Of a stretch of DNA of 24,298 nt, positions 7,141-15,259 are shown piece after piece (position 1 is the first letter of the stretch; every line of letters starts with the position of its first letter). Location: contig JAPUIP010000099.1 in the NCBI GenBank assembly GCA_027296925.1, positions 1 to 24,298 of the forward strand. The letters are read 5' to 3'. The position numbers and the translations under genes are program-made. This DNA comes from Candidatus Poribacteria bacterium. GTDB taxonomy: Bacteria > Poribacteria > WGA-4E > PCPOR2b. Under the pieces are notes generated by a model, which was not told the DNA's origin, did no database searches, and saw nothing but the letters and a program-made list of their open reading frames with translations.

Positions 7141-8511
7141 CTATTCCACACGTCCAGAAGCCAGTTCGTACTTCCCCTGAATCCCCTTGACAATCGTCGC
7201 GCCACCACGTCGACGGAAGTAGTTTCCGAAACGTGATGCGAGACGGAGTGCTTCAGCCGAATGTTGGTCAATCAGGTTGTTCCGCTCACGTGAGTCCTCA
7301 ATCAGATTGTAAAGTTCATCAGGCTCACCTTCGGGACGTTGGATATAGCTCCATGTCGCGTCGCGGATACACCGATCTGCGCCTTCATGGTATCCGGTAA
7401 TAATCACATCACGGTGTGAATCGCTGTTCCCTTTGAGAACGCTGAGGAAACTTTCACCGTGCATTGACGAGGTGTTGTTTCCCAGTCCGAGTACCTCAAG
7501 TACCGTTGGGAGCACATCCTGAAACTGCACGATTGCATCGGTTCGGCGTGGACCTTCGCCCTCCGGCAGTCGGACCATAAAGGGGATTTTGAGGAGTTCG
7601 TTGTACATCCGATCTGCGCCCTTGAGGAACTTCCCGTGATCGCCGAGCGGGTGCCCGTGGTCGGCCAGCAATAAGATGAGTGAGTCGTCGTAGTACCCCA
7701 GATCTTTCAGCCCGTCAAATAGCCGACTCAGGCAGTCGTCCACAAAGCCCGCCTCACCCGCATAAAGCCCTCGAATGTGCCGAATCTCTGCATCACTTGC
7801 CCAGCTACTCGCCATGCCGCCCATCGGCATAATCAACCGTGGGCCATCGTAATCCGCATCCGTATAGGTATCAAAACCTTCGGGCGGATCCCACGGCTCA
7901 TGCGGATCGAAACAATCGATCCAAAGAAAGGTCTTATCGTGAGAACGATTGTCTTCGAGCCACTCGATCGCTTCATCGACGACCTTATGGGGGAACCAAT
8001 CCTCTGGCTCGGTGAACCGATCCGTATTTGCCAAAAACTGACCGATTCGATCGCGCCACTCTTCAGGGAAATTCTCGTTGACATAGTCGTTGAGGTCTCG
8101 CTCGATGGGCGCCGACACATACGGGTCATACTCCTGACCACGGATCCAACGGTAGGAATGAAAATGGCGGTGGTAGTTCATCCCCGGCGCGCGGTAGTGA
8201 TAAGTGTCCGAAATCAGCCCGCAAACGTATCCCTCCTGACTCAAAATCTGCGCGATTGGAACGTCTTCCGCGGTTAACGGCTGCCAAGGACGGTACGGCA
8301 GCGTTCGCTGTCCCGTCATCAATTGACAACGGATCGGGATTGTCGGTAAGGCTTCCGGGTAAGCGTTCTCGAAAACGATGCACTCGTCTGCAAACCGATC
8401 AATATTCGGCGTTCGACACGGCTGAATCCCCTCAAACGGTGCGATGCCTTTATGGTAAGTGCTGACGTGATCTTGACGAAAACTATCTAAAACAATAACG
8501 ATCAGATTCAT
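7141..8511 (-). CDS. Sulfatase-family hydrolase with Thr at the nucleophile position
   Basis: This is an alkaline-phosphatase-superfamily enzyme of the sulfatase type, 456 residues. Metal-site motifs are present: IVIVLDSFRQD (Asp9), TPNIDRFA, DPHEPW (about 202-207) and LLADHGHPLGDHG with Asp284 and His285. The usual sulfatase signature C/S-x-P-x-R appears as T-I-P-I-R (Thr57-Arg61). The Cys or Ser that is converted to formylglycine is therefore absent and Thr would be the nucleophile. This makes a true sulfatase doubtful; a phosphodiesterase, phosphonate-ester hydrolase or transferase is possible. There is no signal peptide, so it is probably cytoplasmic. GAGGAG lies seven bases before the chosen ATG. 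The open frame five codons further up starts at a TTG that overlaps this ribosome site. Confidence 0.88.
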   Translation of the reverse strand: MNLIVIVLDSFRQDHVSTYHKGIAPFEGIQPCRTPNIDRFADECIVFENAYPEALPTIPIRCQLMTGQRTLPYRPWQPLTAEDVPIAQILSQEGYVCGLISDTYHYRAPGMNYHRHFHSYRWIRGQEYDPYVSAPIERDLNDYVNENFPEEWRDRIGQFLANTDRFTEPEDWFPHKVVDEAIEWLEDNRSHDKTFLWIDCFDPHEPWDPPEGFDTYTDADYDGPRLIMPMGGMASSWASDAEIRHIRGLYAGEAGFVDDCLSRLFDGLKDLGYYDDSLILLLADHGHPLGDHGKFLKGADRMYNELLKIPFMVRLPEGEGPRRTDAIVQFQDVLPTVLEVLGLGNNTSSMHGESFLSVLKGNSDSHRDVIITGYHEGADRCIRDATWSYIQRPEGEPDELYNLIEDSRERNNLIDQHSAEALRLASRFGNYFRRRGGATIVKGIQGKYELASGRVE

Positions 8512-8655
8512 GATGACTCTCCTCAAGTCAATGGATTTTCAACGTCCCCAGATTTTAAGCTTCCTACGAGGTCGGGTTGAGTCTATTTGCTCATTTACCG
8601 CGCGGGGCGGGATTAAGAAACCTGATTGCAGATTTCTATTGACTGCCAAAAGGCC

Positions 8656-8685
8656 TTGCATTTTACAGATTGCTTGTGATATGTT
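8656..8685 (+). promoter_or_regulatory. Promoter for rpmB
   Basis: TTGCAT (8656-8661), an 18-bp spacer and TATGTT (8680-8685) with an extended -10 TG at 8677-8678. Predicted start near 8692, about 45 bases before the rpmB TTG. An overlapping alternative -35, TTGACT at 8639-8644, pairs with a poorer -10. Confidence 0.5.
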
Positions 8686-8736
8686 AATAAAGTTGGTTTG
8701 ATTTTGGACGAGATTATGAGAAAGGAGGTGGGTAAG

Positions 8737-8958
8737 TTGGCTCGAATTTGCTATACTTGTGGGAAAATCCCCATGGCTGGTAACCGAATCAGCAAATCAC
8801 GGCGGCACACGAAACGGAGATGGTTACCCAATCTTCAGCGCGTCCGTATTCAAACGGAAAACGGTAATAGGCGCGTTCGCGTGTGCACGCGATGCATTCG
8901 CTCTGGAAGAGTTATCAAGGCTGTTTCTGGCGGTCAGCAAGTTGCATACGGAAATTGA
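8737..8958 (+). CDS. rpmB: 50S ribosomal protein L28
   Basis: L28 is a component of the large ribosomal subunit. The 73-residue protein reads MARICYTCGKIPMAGNRISK at its N-terminus, followed by SRRHTKRRWLPNLQRVRI, the standard L28 core. It carries two Cys pairs, C5-x2-C8 and C50-x2-C53, as in the zinc-binding (C+) form. Translation most likely starts at TTG 8737: AGGAGGTG lies six bases upstream and this start gives the conventional MARxCxxxGK N-terminus. The frame is open 13 codons further up, but those residues do not belong to L28. The gene is divergent from the sulfatase-like gene and converges on rel, with 30 bp between stop codons and no obvious terminator. Confidence 0.95.
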   Translation: MARICYTCGKIPMAGNRISKSRRHTKRRWLPNLQRVRIQTENGNRRVRVCTRCIRSGRVIKAVSGGQQVAYGN

Positions 8959-8988
8959 AAGGATGAATGCGGATATGTGGCGCGCCGC

Positions 8989-11118
8989 CTATGTCGTCCG
9001 GGTAACGCTTCGTACCCCTTTTAGACAGCGGATGGATTCCATGACCGCTTCCAACTGTTCGAGTCCATTCACGGCTAAGGTTAGCTGATCACAGGCGGTC
9101 TTGTGACTCGCTAGCGTGGAACGGGTCTTGCCGATATTTCCTTGCACGATATTCACTTTATAGAGTGCGATTGAGCTTGCAATTTCCCCAAGCATTCCAG
9201 GACAATCGTCGCACTCGACGGCAATCGTTGCAGGGTAGGTTTCCCGCTCAACGGATTTCCATTCAAGATGAACCATTCTTTCCGGCTCATTCAATATTCG
9301 GGGGCAGTCCACCTTATGAATCGAAACCCCTCGCCCCCGCGTAATATATCCGAGGATCTCATCGCCCGGGATAGGATTGCAGCACTTCATGATGCGTATT
9401 GCATCGAGATCGATTCCTTCAAGCTGAATTGCCGGTTCTGGACGAGGAGCCTCCAATACGGTTTCTTCTTCCTCGGGGGGCTCCGGTTCGGGACGTAACA
9501 CATTGACAACGTGGGTCGCCGACTGTTTGCCATTGCCAATCTGCATAAACAGATCATCGACTGTCTTTAACTTCAGCTTTTCAGCAATCGCACCCAGTTC
9601 GGGCGATTTGATGTACTCCCGCAGGTTCAGATGCTGTCGTCGCATCTCCAGTTCAAGGATCTTCTTTCCAAGCTCAATTGCCTGTGCGCGATCCTGTTCA
9701 TTCAGCCAATGTCGAATTTTGTTGCGCGCCCTTGCCGTTTTGACCCATCGCAGCCAATCACGGCTTGGGTGCCCCTGAGAGTGGGTCAGGATTTTGACCC
9801 GATCCCCAGTCTGTAAGTGATATTTTAGCGGCACCATCCCGCCATTGACTTCTGCGCCATGACATGACTGTCCAACCTCGGTGTGTATTTTGTAAGCAAA
9901 ATCTATCGAGGTTGACCCCGCCGGCAGACAATGCAGATCCCCGTTAGGCGTGAATACATAAACTTCATCAGGAAACAGTTCACCTTTCATCGAGCGGATA
10001 AACTGGTAGGGGTCTTTTAACTCTTGAATCTCGTCCAACATGTCCCTGAACCACGCAAAAATCCGTTCGCCATCCGTTTTTGACGGCACTCCCTCTTTAT
10101 AACTCCAATGCGCGGCAATCCCGTATTCAGCAATTTGATGCATTTCATGGGTCCGAATCTGAATTTCTACGGGACGTTCTCGATCCAAAATGGTTGTATG
10201 TAATGATTGATAGCCGTTCGCTTTGGGGAGTCCAATAAAATCCTTAAATCGCTCTGGAATATGATACCATTTTTTGTGTAACGCGCCGAGTGCGACATAG
10301 CAACCGCCTTGCGTTTTGACCAAAATACGTGCCGCTGTGAGGTCGAAGATCTCTTCAAATGGTGTCCCTTTCTCATGAATCTTCCGGTAGATGCTATGAA
10401 TATGTTTGGAGCGGCCATCGACCTGGGCTTCAATTCCGTACCCATTCAGTTCCCTTTGGATAGCGTGGACGATCCTTTTGGTATATGCTTCCCTTTCAGC
10501 TAACCGTTCTGAAAGTAGACTCGCCATCTGTTTGTACTCTGTGGGATACAGGTACTTGAACGACAGATCTTCAAGCCGGCTCCTGATTCGCGCAATCCCT
10601 AATCGGTGGGCAAGCGGTGCGTAGACTTCAAATGTTTGCTTGGCAATCTCCTCCTGTTTGTGTGGTGGAAGGAAGGAGAGGGTATTCATATTATGCAGCC
10701 GATCCGCCAGTTTGATCAGAATCACCCGGATATCCTTTGCCGTTGCCAGTAGCAGTTTCAGGTAGTTCTCCGCTTGTCTCTGTTGCACCCGACCTTTGAA
10801 CTGATACTTGCTAATATTGGTGACCCCCTCAACCAGTTGGGCAATTGTTTCACCAAAGAGGTACGCGAGTTCATCGCGGGTGACCGATGTATCTTCCACC
10901 ACATCATGCAAGAGCCCCGCGCAAATCGTCGTCATGTCCAATTTGAGATCGACTAACGTCTTCGCTGTTTCGAAGCAGTGAGTGAAGTAAGGATCGCCAG
11001 AGTCGCGCCACTGCCCCCGGTGGGATTTTTCGCTATATTCGTAGCTTCTTCGCAGGAAATCAAAGTCTGCATCTGGATTATAGGCTCGAATTCGCTTAAT
11101 CAGGTATTCGACACTCAT
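8989..11118 (-). CDS. rel: Bifunctional (p)ppGpp synthetase/hydrolase (Rel/SpoT)
   Basis: This is the stringent-response enzyme that makes and degrades (p)ppGpp. The 709-residue product has the full long-RSH layout. The HD hydrolase domain has His47, His71-Asp72 and Glu75-Asp76 (LLHDVVED). The synthetase domain (about 225-345) has RSKHIHSIYRK, Asp259 and NGYQSLHT. The TGS domain spans about 384-445 (VYVFTPNGD), followed by a helical region, a Cys-containing domain (MKCCNPIPGDEILGYITRG) and a C-terminal ACT domain. The loop RFKD at 290-293 is the RxKD form found in bifunctional enzymes. Start ATG 11118 has GGGAGAGGG just upstream. Its first 23 bases overlap the end of recJ, which points to translational coupling and co-transcription from the recJ promoter. 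Confidence 0.96.
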   Translation of the reverse strand: MSVEYLIKRIRAYNPDADFDFLRRSYEYSEKSHRGQWRDSGDPYFTHCFETAKTLVDLKLDMTTICAGLLHDVVEDTSVTRDELAYLFGETIAQLVEGVTNISKYQFKGRVQQRQAENYLKLLLATAKDIRVILIKLADRLHNMNTLSFLPPHKQEEIAKQTFEVYAPLAHRLGIARIRSRLEDLSFKYLYPTEYKQMASLLSERLAEREAYTKRIVHAIQRELNGYGIEAQVDGRSKHIHSIYRKIHEKGTPFEEIFDLTAARILVKTQGGCYVALGALHKKWYHIPERFKDFIGLPKANGYQSLHTTILDRERPVEIQIRTHEMHQIAEYGIAAHWSYKEGVPSKTDGERIFAWFRDMLDEIQELKDPYQFIRSMKGELFPDEVYVFTPNGDLHCLPAGSTSIDFAYKIHTEVGQSCHGAEVNGGMVPLKYHLQTGDRVKILTHSQGHPSRDWLRWVKTARARNKIRHWLNEQDRAQAIELGKKILELEMRRQHLNLREYIKSPELGAIAEKLKLKTVDDLFMQIGNGKQSATHVVNVLRPEPEPPEEEETVLEAPRPEPAIQLEGIDLDAIRIMKCCNPIPGDEILGYITRGRGVSIHKVDCPRILNEPERMVHLEWKSVERETYPATIAVECDDCPGMLGEIASSIALYKVNIVQGNIGKTRSTLASHKTACDQLTLAVNGLEQLEAVMESIRCLKGVRSVTRTT

Positions 11119-13648
11119 ATGACACCCTCTCCCAAATCTGTTCTATGTTTTGCTTCAATTGAAAATCGGAGAATAACTGACTTTCCAGCTTAATTTGCTC
11201 ACCATTCAGATAGGTTTCAGATTCTTGAAGCTGACGTTTTTTCGGCGGCGGTGGTAAGAGTTGAATTTCATGTGTGGCGGCATCGACGTGTTGGCTGATA
11301 AGCTGCAATTCCTGAAGGATTGAAAGTCCATTCCTGATAGCGAGTTCCGGAATTGAGTCGGCTTGAATCTCCGCCATCATTGCTTCAAAACCAAGGCGAT
11401 GACCGTTGCCCTGACTTAGCACTTTCAGCTTTTTATAGAGCTTCCTCAAGGTTCGTTCATCCGGATATTGCCAGAATACACACTTCTGCATCCATTCGAC
11501 ATCCTGGGGATTATAAATGAGGTGGATGTATGTGGTCTCCGGGTGTTTGAATGCGGGTTGACATCGATTAAAAAAGTGCAACGGTTGAGGAATCGGGTGA
11601 CAAAAGACAATGTGGGCCACATGAGGCAGATTCGCCAAGCTGCAACTTGCCGCAATCGTTTGTAACTCCTGCTTTGCCAGTTCGTCCACCATGCGCTGTT
11701 TTTCGTCTTCAGATGTATCTGGGCCGCATCGACCAATCCGCCGCTTTGAACCAATCAATTCAAGAAGCTGGTCTAATGCTTTTTCGTCCCGTACATATAA
11801 CAGCGTGGGCTCCCTCCGGTCGAGGAGATTGTCGAGGTAATTCTGCTTACTTCTCACATTTCTGCGATCCACAATTTTGGCCGGGCTTGCCATGTCAGCC
11901 GCCGGGAAGACCGACTGAAGGGAATGGCGATCCAGCGTGCGAATACGAAGGTCCTCAATCTTCAATTGGAGGCGACGGGTGTTATTCCATTCGTTGATCT
12001 CTGGCTCGAAAGCAAGATCCAATCGGATGTTTTTATTTTTCAGCGCAATTAAGTGATCTGACATGTACCACCCAAGGGCTTCCATCGTTTGGCGCCCATC
12101 CGTCACAAAGAGCTTGAGGTGGTTCTTGTCCTTCCCGATTAAGTCGGGCGAGCGTTGAAGCGAGAGATTGCGTATCGATAGGCGAGGCGGTGAATTATCC
12201 GCTCCAAAAGGCTCAAGCAGATGCAGTTGATCGATGGTGTCCAACGTCAAATAAGGCATCTGCACCTCAAGGTCTATGCTCAACTTGGAAACCAGATCCT
12301 CGTCCGAGAGGTGTTCACAAGCATATCGGTTAAAATGCGCTGCAAACTTAGGGATATTCTCAGTTTTGATTGTCAGTCCAGCCGCCGCTTCATGCCCACC
12401 GTGTTTGACCAACAAATCGGTACAAGCATTCAAACTCGCAGCAAGATTGATGCCGTCGATGCCACGTCCGGAGCCGTGCGCGTCGTCACCATCAATGGCA
12501 AGCAGGAACACCGGGCGATAATACTTCTCAAGGATGCGTGACGCGACGATACCAACAACGCCCCGATGCCAATCTTTGTGAGCGACAACCAGCCCCTTCG
12601 TCTCGTCTAGCTTTACGTTCTTTTCAATTTTTGAAATCGCTTGCTCCTGAATCCGCTTCTCCACTTCCCGTCGTTCTCGATTATGCGTATCAAGTTCTTG
12701 GGCAATCGGCATTGCCGTTTCGTAAGCGTCGGTCGTCAGCAACTGGACCACCTTGCTTGCGGCGTCCATCCGCCCTGCCGCGTTAATGCGGGGACCCAAA
12801 ACATAGGACAGCGTATACCCAGCAATTGGCTTGTTTGCAGGATAGTCCGCAACATCGCAGAGGGCGCGAATGCCAGGCCGCTCCCGTTTATTGATTTCCG
12901 CCAGTCCGAGCCGCGTCAGAACGCGATTTTCCCCTTTCAACGTGGCGATGTCCACGACCGTGCCGAGTGCGACCAGATCAAGTTGAGATTGCAAAAAAGG
13001 GTTGATTTCGCCGCCTTCCATTAATCCGTGCGCAAGCTTGAACGCCAGACCGACGCCTGCAAGCCCATCGAACGGGTACTCGCTTTCCGGCATTCTGGGG
13101 GTGATGACTGCATACGCTGGCGGCAACGCATCCGGAGGGGGCTGATGGTGGTCTGTAATGATCACATCGACACCGACCTCGTTCGCGACTTTCACTTCGT
13201 TAATCGAAGTGATGCCGCAGTCAACCGTGATTAACAGATCACAACCATCTTCCTTAAGTTTGCGGATGGCTGCCGCGTTGAGTCCGTACCCTTCATTGAA
13301 ACGGTGCGGGATATACGGCTGCACCGGATAATCGAGATGCCGAAACGTGTTCAACAGCAGCGATGCAGCCGTCGTGCCGTCTGTATCGTAATCCCCGAAG
13401 ATCCAAATCTTCTCGCCTCGCTTCATCGCTGAATGGATGCGGTCTACCGCCTTTTCCATACCGTACATCAGAAACGGAGAGTGTAGGTCTGCGGCGGTTG
13501 GATATAGATACGCATGCGCTGCATCTTCCGTTTCGATGCCTCGATTGACGAGAAGCTGCGCGACCAACTGCGAAATCCCCAGTCGCACTGCCAGCCGAGA
13601 ACTCTTCTCGATATCAGGAGTTTGAACCCGCCAGATTTTCGATTTCAT
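11096..13648 (-). CDS. recJ: Single-stranded-DNA-specific exonuclease RecJ, long form
   Basis: RecJ degrades single-stranded DNA 5' to 3' in recombination and repair. The DHH phosphoesterase motifs are intact: DYDTDG (86-91), VDCG (142-145), DHH (166-168), INAAGRMDAA (288-297) and the DHHA1 motif GGHEAAAG (417-424). The OB-like domain follows. At 850 residues it is much longer than the E. coli enzyme (577) and carries an extra C-terminal region of about 280 residues, as in long RecJ forms of Firmicutes and other phyla. The chosen ATG at 13648 gives MKSKIWRV, matching RecJ N-termini. An upstream in-frame TTG (13684) lies inside the promoter -35 box and is rejected. No Shine-Dalgarno sequence precedes the ATG, and the promoter position implies a leaderless message. 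The 3' end overlaps rel by 23 bp. Confidence 0.95.
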   Translation of the reverse strand: MKSKIWRVQTPDIEKSSRLAVRLGISQLVAQLLVNRGIETEDAAHAYLYPTAADLHSPFLMYGMEKAVDRIHSAMKRGEKIWIFGDYDTDGTTAASLLLNTFRHLDYPVQPYIPHRFNEGYGLNAAAIRKLKEDGCDLLITVDCGITSINEVKVANEVGVDVIITDHHQPPPDALPPAYAVITPRMPESEYPFDGLAGVGLAFKLAHGLMEGGEINPFLQSQLDLVALGTVVDIATLKGENRVLTRLGLAEINKRERPGIRALCDVADYPANKPIAGYTLSYVLGPRINAAGRMDAASKVVQLLTTDAYETAMPIAQELDTHNRERREVEKRIQEQAISKIEKNVKLDETKGLVVAHKDWHRGVVGIVASRILEKYYRPVFLLAIDGDDAHGSGRGIDGINLAASLNACTDLLVKHGGHEAAAGLTIKTENIPKFAAHFNRYACEHLSDEDLVSKLSIDLEVQMPYLTLDTIDQLHLLEPFGADNSPPRLSIRNLSLQRSPDLIGKDKNHLKLFVTDGRQTMEALGWYMSDHLIALKNKNIRLDLAFEPEINEWNNTRRLQLKIEDLRIRTLDRHSLQSVFPAADMASPAKIVDRRNVRSKQNYLDNLLDRREPTLLYVRDEKALDQLLELIGSKRRIGRCGPDTSEDEKQRMVDELAKQELQTIAASCSLANLPHVAHIVFCHPIPQPLHFFNRCQPAFKHPETTYIHLIYNPQDVEWMQKCVFWQYPDERTLRKLYKKLKVLSQGNGHRLGFEAMMAEIQADSIPELAIRNGLSILQELQLISQHVDAATHEIQLLPPPPKKRQLQESETYLNGEQIKLESQLFSDFQLKQNIEQIWERVSYECRIPD

Positions 13649-13655
13649 GACAGCT

Positions 13656-13684
13656 ATATTATCATGGATGTATTTTTTCGTCAA
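13656..13684 (-). promoter_or_regulatory. Near-consensus promoter abutting the recJ start codon
   Basis: On the minus strand TTGACG (13684-13679), a 17-bp spacer and TAATAT (13661-13656), with an extended -10 TG at 13664-13663. The A of the recJ ATG (13648) lies eight bases after the last base of the -10 box, so transcription should begin at or one base before the start codon. Confidence 0.75.
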
Positions 13685-13763
13685 GAGAAGATTGGCGTAT
13701 TTCTAGCGTAAATTTGACGCTTATAACCTTGACATATACTGAACTAATTTTCAGTATTAAAGT

Positions 13764-13903
13764 TGTCATTCTGAGCCCTTCGGCGTAGTTTACCCTCGAG
13801 CGTAGCGAAGGGCTCAGGGCAGGCTTAACGCGAAGAATCTCGTAATAATTGCTAAGAGAGATCTTTTACTCGTCTCCGGGCTCGACTCCCGCTCAAGATG
13901 ACA
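13764..13903. repeat. 140-bp terminal-inverted-repeat element (MITE-like)
   Basis: The ends are TGTCATTCTGAGC (13764-13776) and GCTCAAGATGACA (13891-13903). These are imperfect inverted repeats of each other, differing at two adjacent central positions. Inside is a 10-bp perfect inverted repeat GAGCCCTTCG (13773-13782)/CGAAGGGCTC (13806-13815) around a 23-nt loop, and a GAAGAATCTCG segment. Elements beginning GTCATTCTGAGC and containing GAAGAATCT are familiar as dispersed non-coding repeats in many environmental bacterial genomes. There is no ORF inside and no clear target duplication. It lies between the recJ promoter and the promoter of the next gene. Confidence 0.65.
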
Positions 13904-13924
13904 GGCGAAAACGATAGTTTGTCC

Positions 13925-13955
13925 TTGAAAATTAGTGAAGATTTTATGTTACAAT
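13925..13955 (+). promoter_or_regulatory. Probable extended -10 promoter for the 14079 gene
   Basis: TGTTACAAT (TG at 13947-13948, TACAAT at 13950-13955) is an extended -10 element. TTGAAA (13925-13930) lies 19 bp upstream, slightly long for a -35. Start near 13962 would leave about 117 nt of 5' leader. Confidence 0.45.
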
Positions 13956-13978
13956 AATTAAGTTATCTACGATTCAAA

Positions 13979-13993
13979 CGGGCGAGCCGCCCG
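13979..13993. repeat. Short perfect GC-rich inverted repeat in the 5' leader
   Basis: CGGGCG-AGC-CGCCCG is a 6-bp perfect stem with a 3-nt loop in otherwise AT-rich DNA. It is not followed by a T-tract. It would lie in the untranslated leader of the 14079 gene, and looks like part of a dispersed GC-rich repeat. Confidence 0.5.
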
Positions 13994-14078
13994 CTCTACG
14001 TGAGGATCGCTCCGTAAGTAGCAAAGTATGGAGTTCATCAAATTCAGAAATTGCCATATCCTTTTTGGAGGTAAACAA

Positions 14079-14849
14079 ATGAAAAACGTAAATGTGAAGT
14101 GCCTGATTTGCATTATAGTATTCGCGTTGACCGTTGTTAACCAAGCTGAAAGCGAAAGGGCTGCGCCAGATCTGGTAAGTTTAGCCGTCGTGGGAGAGTT
14201 AGTTATCGTGGGGAAACTGTTAGCAGCAGAAGTTATTGTGGGGAAACTGGATGATCAAACTCAGGTGGTGTATACTGATGTCATCGTCGAGGTGGTCCAG
14301 GTGATTCGGAATACAACAGAACAAGAGATAAAAGTCGGCTCGACGATAAATTTTCGACCCCTTGGTGGACAAATCGGTAATCGCAAAGGGGGAATTGTTG
14401 GTGATGCAGAATTCGGCAAAGAGGAGATCGGGAATCTGCTTCTTCTGTCGCTAATACGGCCCCACAGAGCAACAGCCGGAGGCAAAATGGGATTTGACAC
14501 CATTTTTGACGTTTTTGGGGGAGAAGATGGGAAACACACCATTAAAATCAAAGATAACGTTCCCATGGTGCATCTGTTCTGGATGGAAAGACGAGATGCG
14601 GAGATTGGATTGCCCCTTGACTGGGTCTTAGAGCTGATGAATACGGCGATTACCTTGGCTTCCAAGAGTCCGGTGCAAAATCCGAAAACACCCGACGACG
14701 TACCCGCAGAAGTCAAGTTTAAGTTTAGACGACTTAGTAGCATAGAAAAGTCAGTTCGCCAAGCAGCATGGGACGGTTTGTCAGAAGCGCGCATTATCAG
14801 AATCGCTCGCGCAGAGCTTGCTCGGGTTAAAGAAGAATTAGGACTATAA
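14079..14849 (+). CDS. Secreted protein of unknown function
   Basis: The function is not recognised. The 256-residue product has a clear N-terminal signal: MKNVNVKC, a hydrophobic stretch LICIIVFALTVV, then NQAESERAA, so it is probably exported (cleavage near residue 26). The mature part starts with Val-rich repeats (VVGELVIVGKL, then AAEVIVGKL) partly created by a DNA duplication. It continues with beta-type segments (VIVEVVQVIRN, TINFRPLGGQIGNR, FGKEEIGNLLLLSLI) and ends in a charged helical tail. The middle resembles small exported beta-domains in which a GG...GEE..LLFL pattern recurs, but I cannot name the family. Start ATG 14079 is supported by GGAGG seven bases upstream; the frame is open 17 codons further up without such a site. 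Confidence 0.8.
   Translation: MKNVNVKCLICIIVFALTVVNQAESERAAPDLVSLAVVGELVIVGKLLAAEVIVGKLDDQTQVVYTDVIVEVVQVIRNTTEQEIKVGSTINFRPLGGQIGNRKGGIVGDAEFGKEEIGNLLLLSLIRPHRATAGGKMGFDTIFDVFGGEDGKHTIKIKDNVPMVHLFWMERRDAEIGLPLDWVLELMNTAITLASKSPVQNPKTPDDVPAEVKFKFRRLSSIEKSVRQAAWDGLSEARIIRIARAELARVKEELGL
14201..14249 (+). repeat. Intragenic direct repeat, 30-bp period
   Basis: AGTTATCGTGGGGAAACTG (14201-14219) recurs as AGTTATTGTGGGGAAACTG (14231-14249), 18 of 19 bases identical and in frame. It encodes two copies of VIVGKL in the N-terminal part of the secreted protein. Confidence 0.8.
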
Positions 14850-14902
14850 GGGGAAAAGATGAAATCTTTCCATAATCGACGAAATTTCGAGGAACCCAGC
14901 CG

Positions 14903-15259
14903 ATGAAAAATCAACGCCGCCGACTTCACAGCTTGCAATCACGACTTGACCTGGTGGAACAACGAATGAAGCGCGCACGTCAAAATCTGAATCGACGCGT
15001 TCAACGCGCTTTGATTCCGCTTGAAATCCAGGAAACCGTTGGTATTTCCCAGATCGAAGGCGACATACTCATAGTGAACTGGAGTATGCCGATCCAGATT
15101 TTCTCCCGTCCGATCCGCTCCAAATGCAAGAACCTGCACTTATTGAGGAGTTACAGGAATTTCAGAATCCTGATGAGTATAGGAGAGGTTAGTGAATTCA
15201 GTGGTTGGGTCGAAATGCCAGAGAACCTCGCCGAGCGGGATTCGCCAAAATTCCCCTAA
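14903..15259 (+). CDS. Doubtful small ORF, possibly a frameshifted gene
   Basis: The product is not recognised. The 118-codon ORF has a GAGGA site nine bases upstream. It begins with a basic, heptad-like helix (SLQSRLDLVEQRMKRARQNLNRRVQRALIPLE). Around 15078 the character changes. The -1 frame from there reads ELEYADPDFLPSDPLQMQEP, then ALIEELQEFQNPDEYRRG and a stop at about 15189. That is more protein-like than the continuing frame (SKCKNLHLLRSYRNF). A single-base indel, a programmed shift or chance could explain this. A 15-codon ORF (ATG 14859 to TGA 14906) after AGGGGAAAAG overlaps its start as ATGA. It might be a decayed gene. Confidence 0.35.
   Translation: MKNQRRRLHSLQSRLDLVEQRMKRARQNLNRRVQRALIPLEIQETVGISQIEGDILIVNWSMPIQIFSRPIRSKCKNLHLLRSYRNFRILMSIGEVSEFSGWVEMPENLAERDSPKFP

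Noticed and set aside
13649..13684. Upstream TTG start for recJ (13684)
   Set aside because: It lies within the -35 box of the predicted promoter, lacks a ribosome site and adds residues not typical of RecJ.
14859..14906. 15-codon ORF overlapping the next start as ATGA
   Set aside because: It has a plausible ribosome site, but both it and the downstream ORF are doubtful, so coupling cannot be argued.
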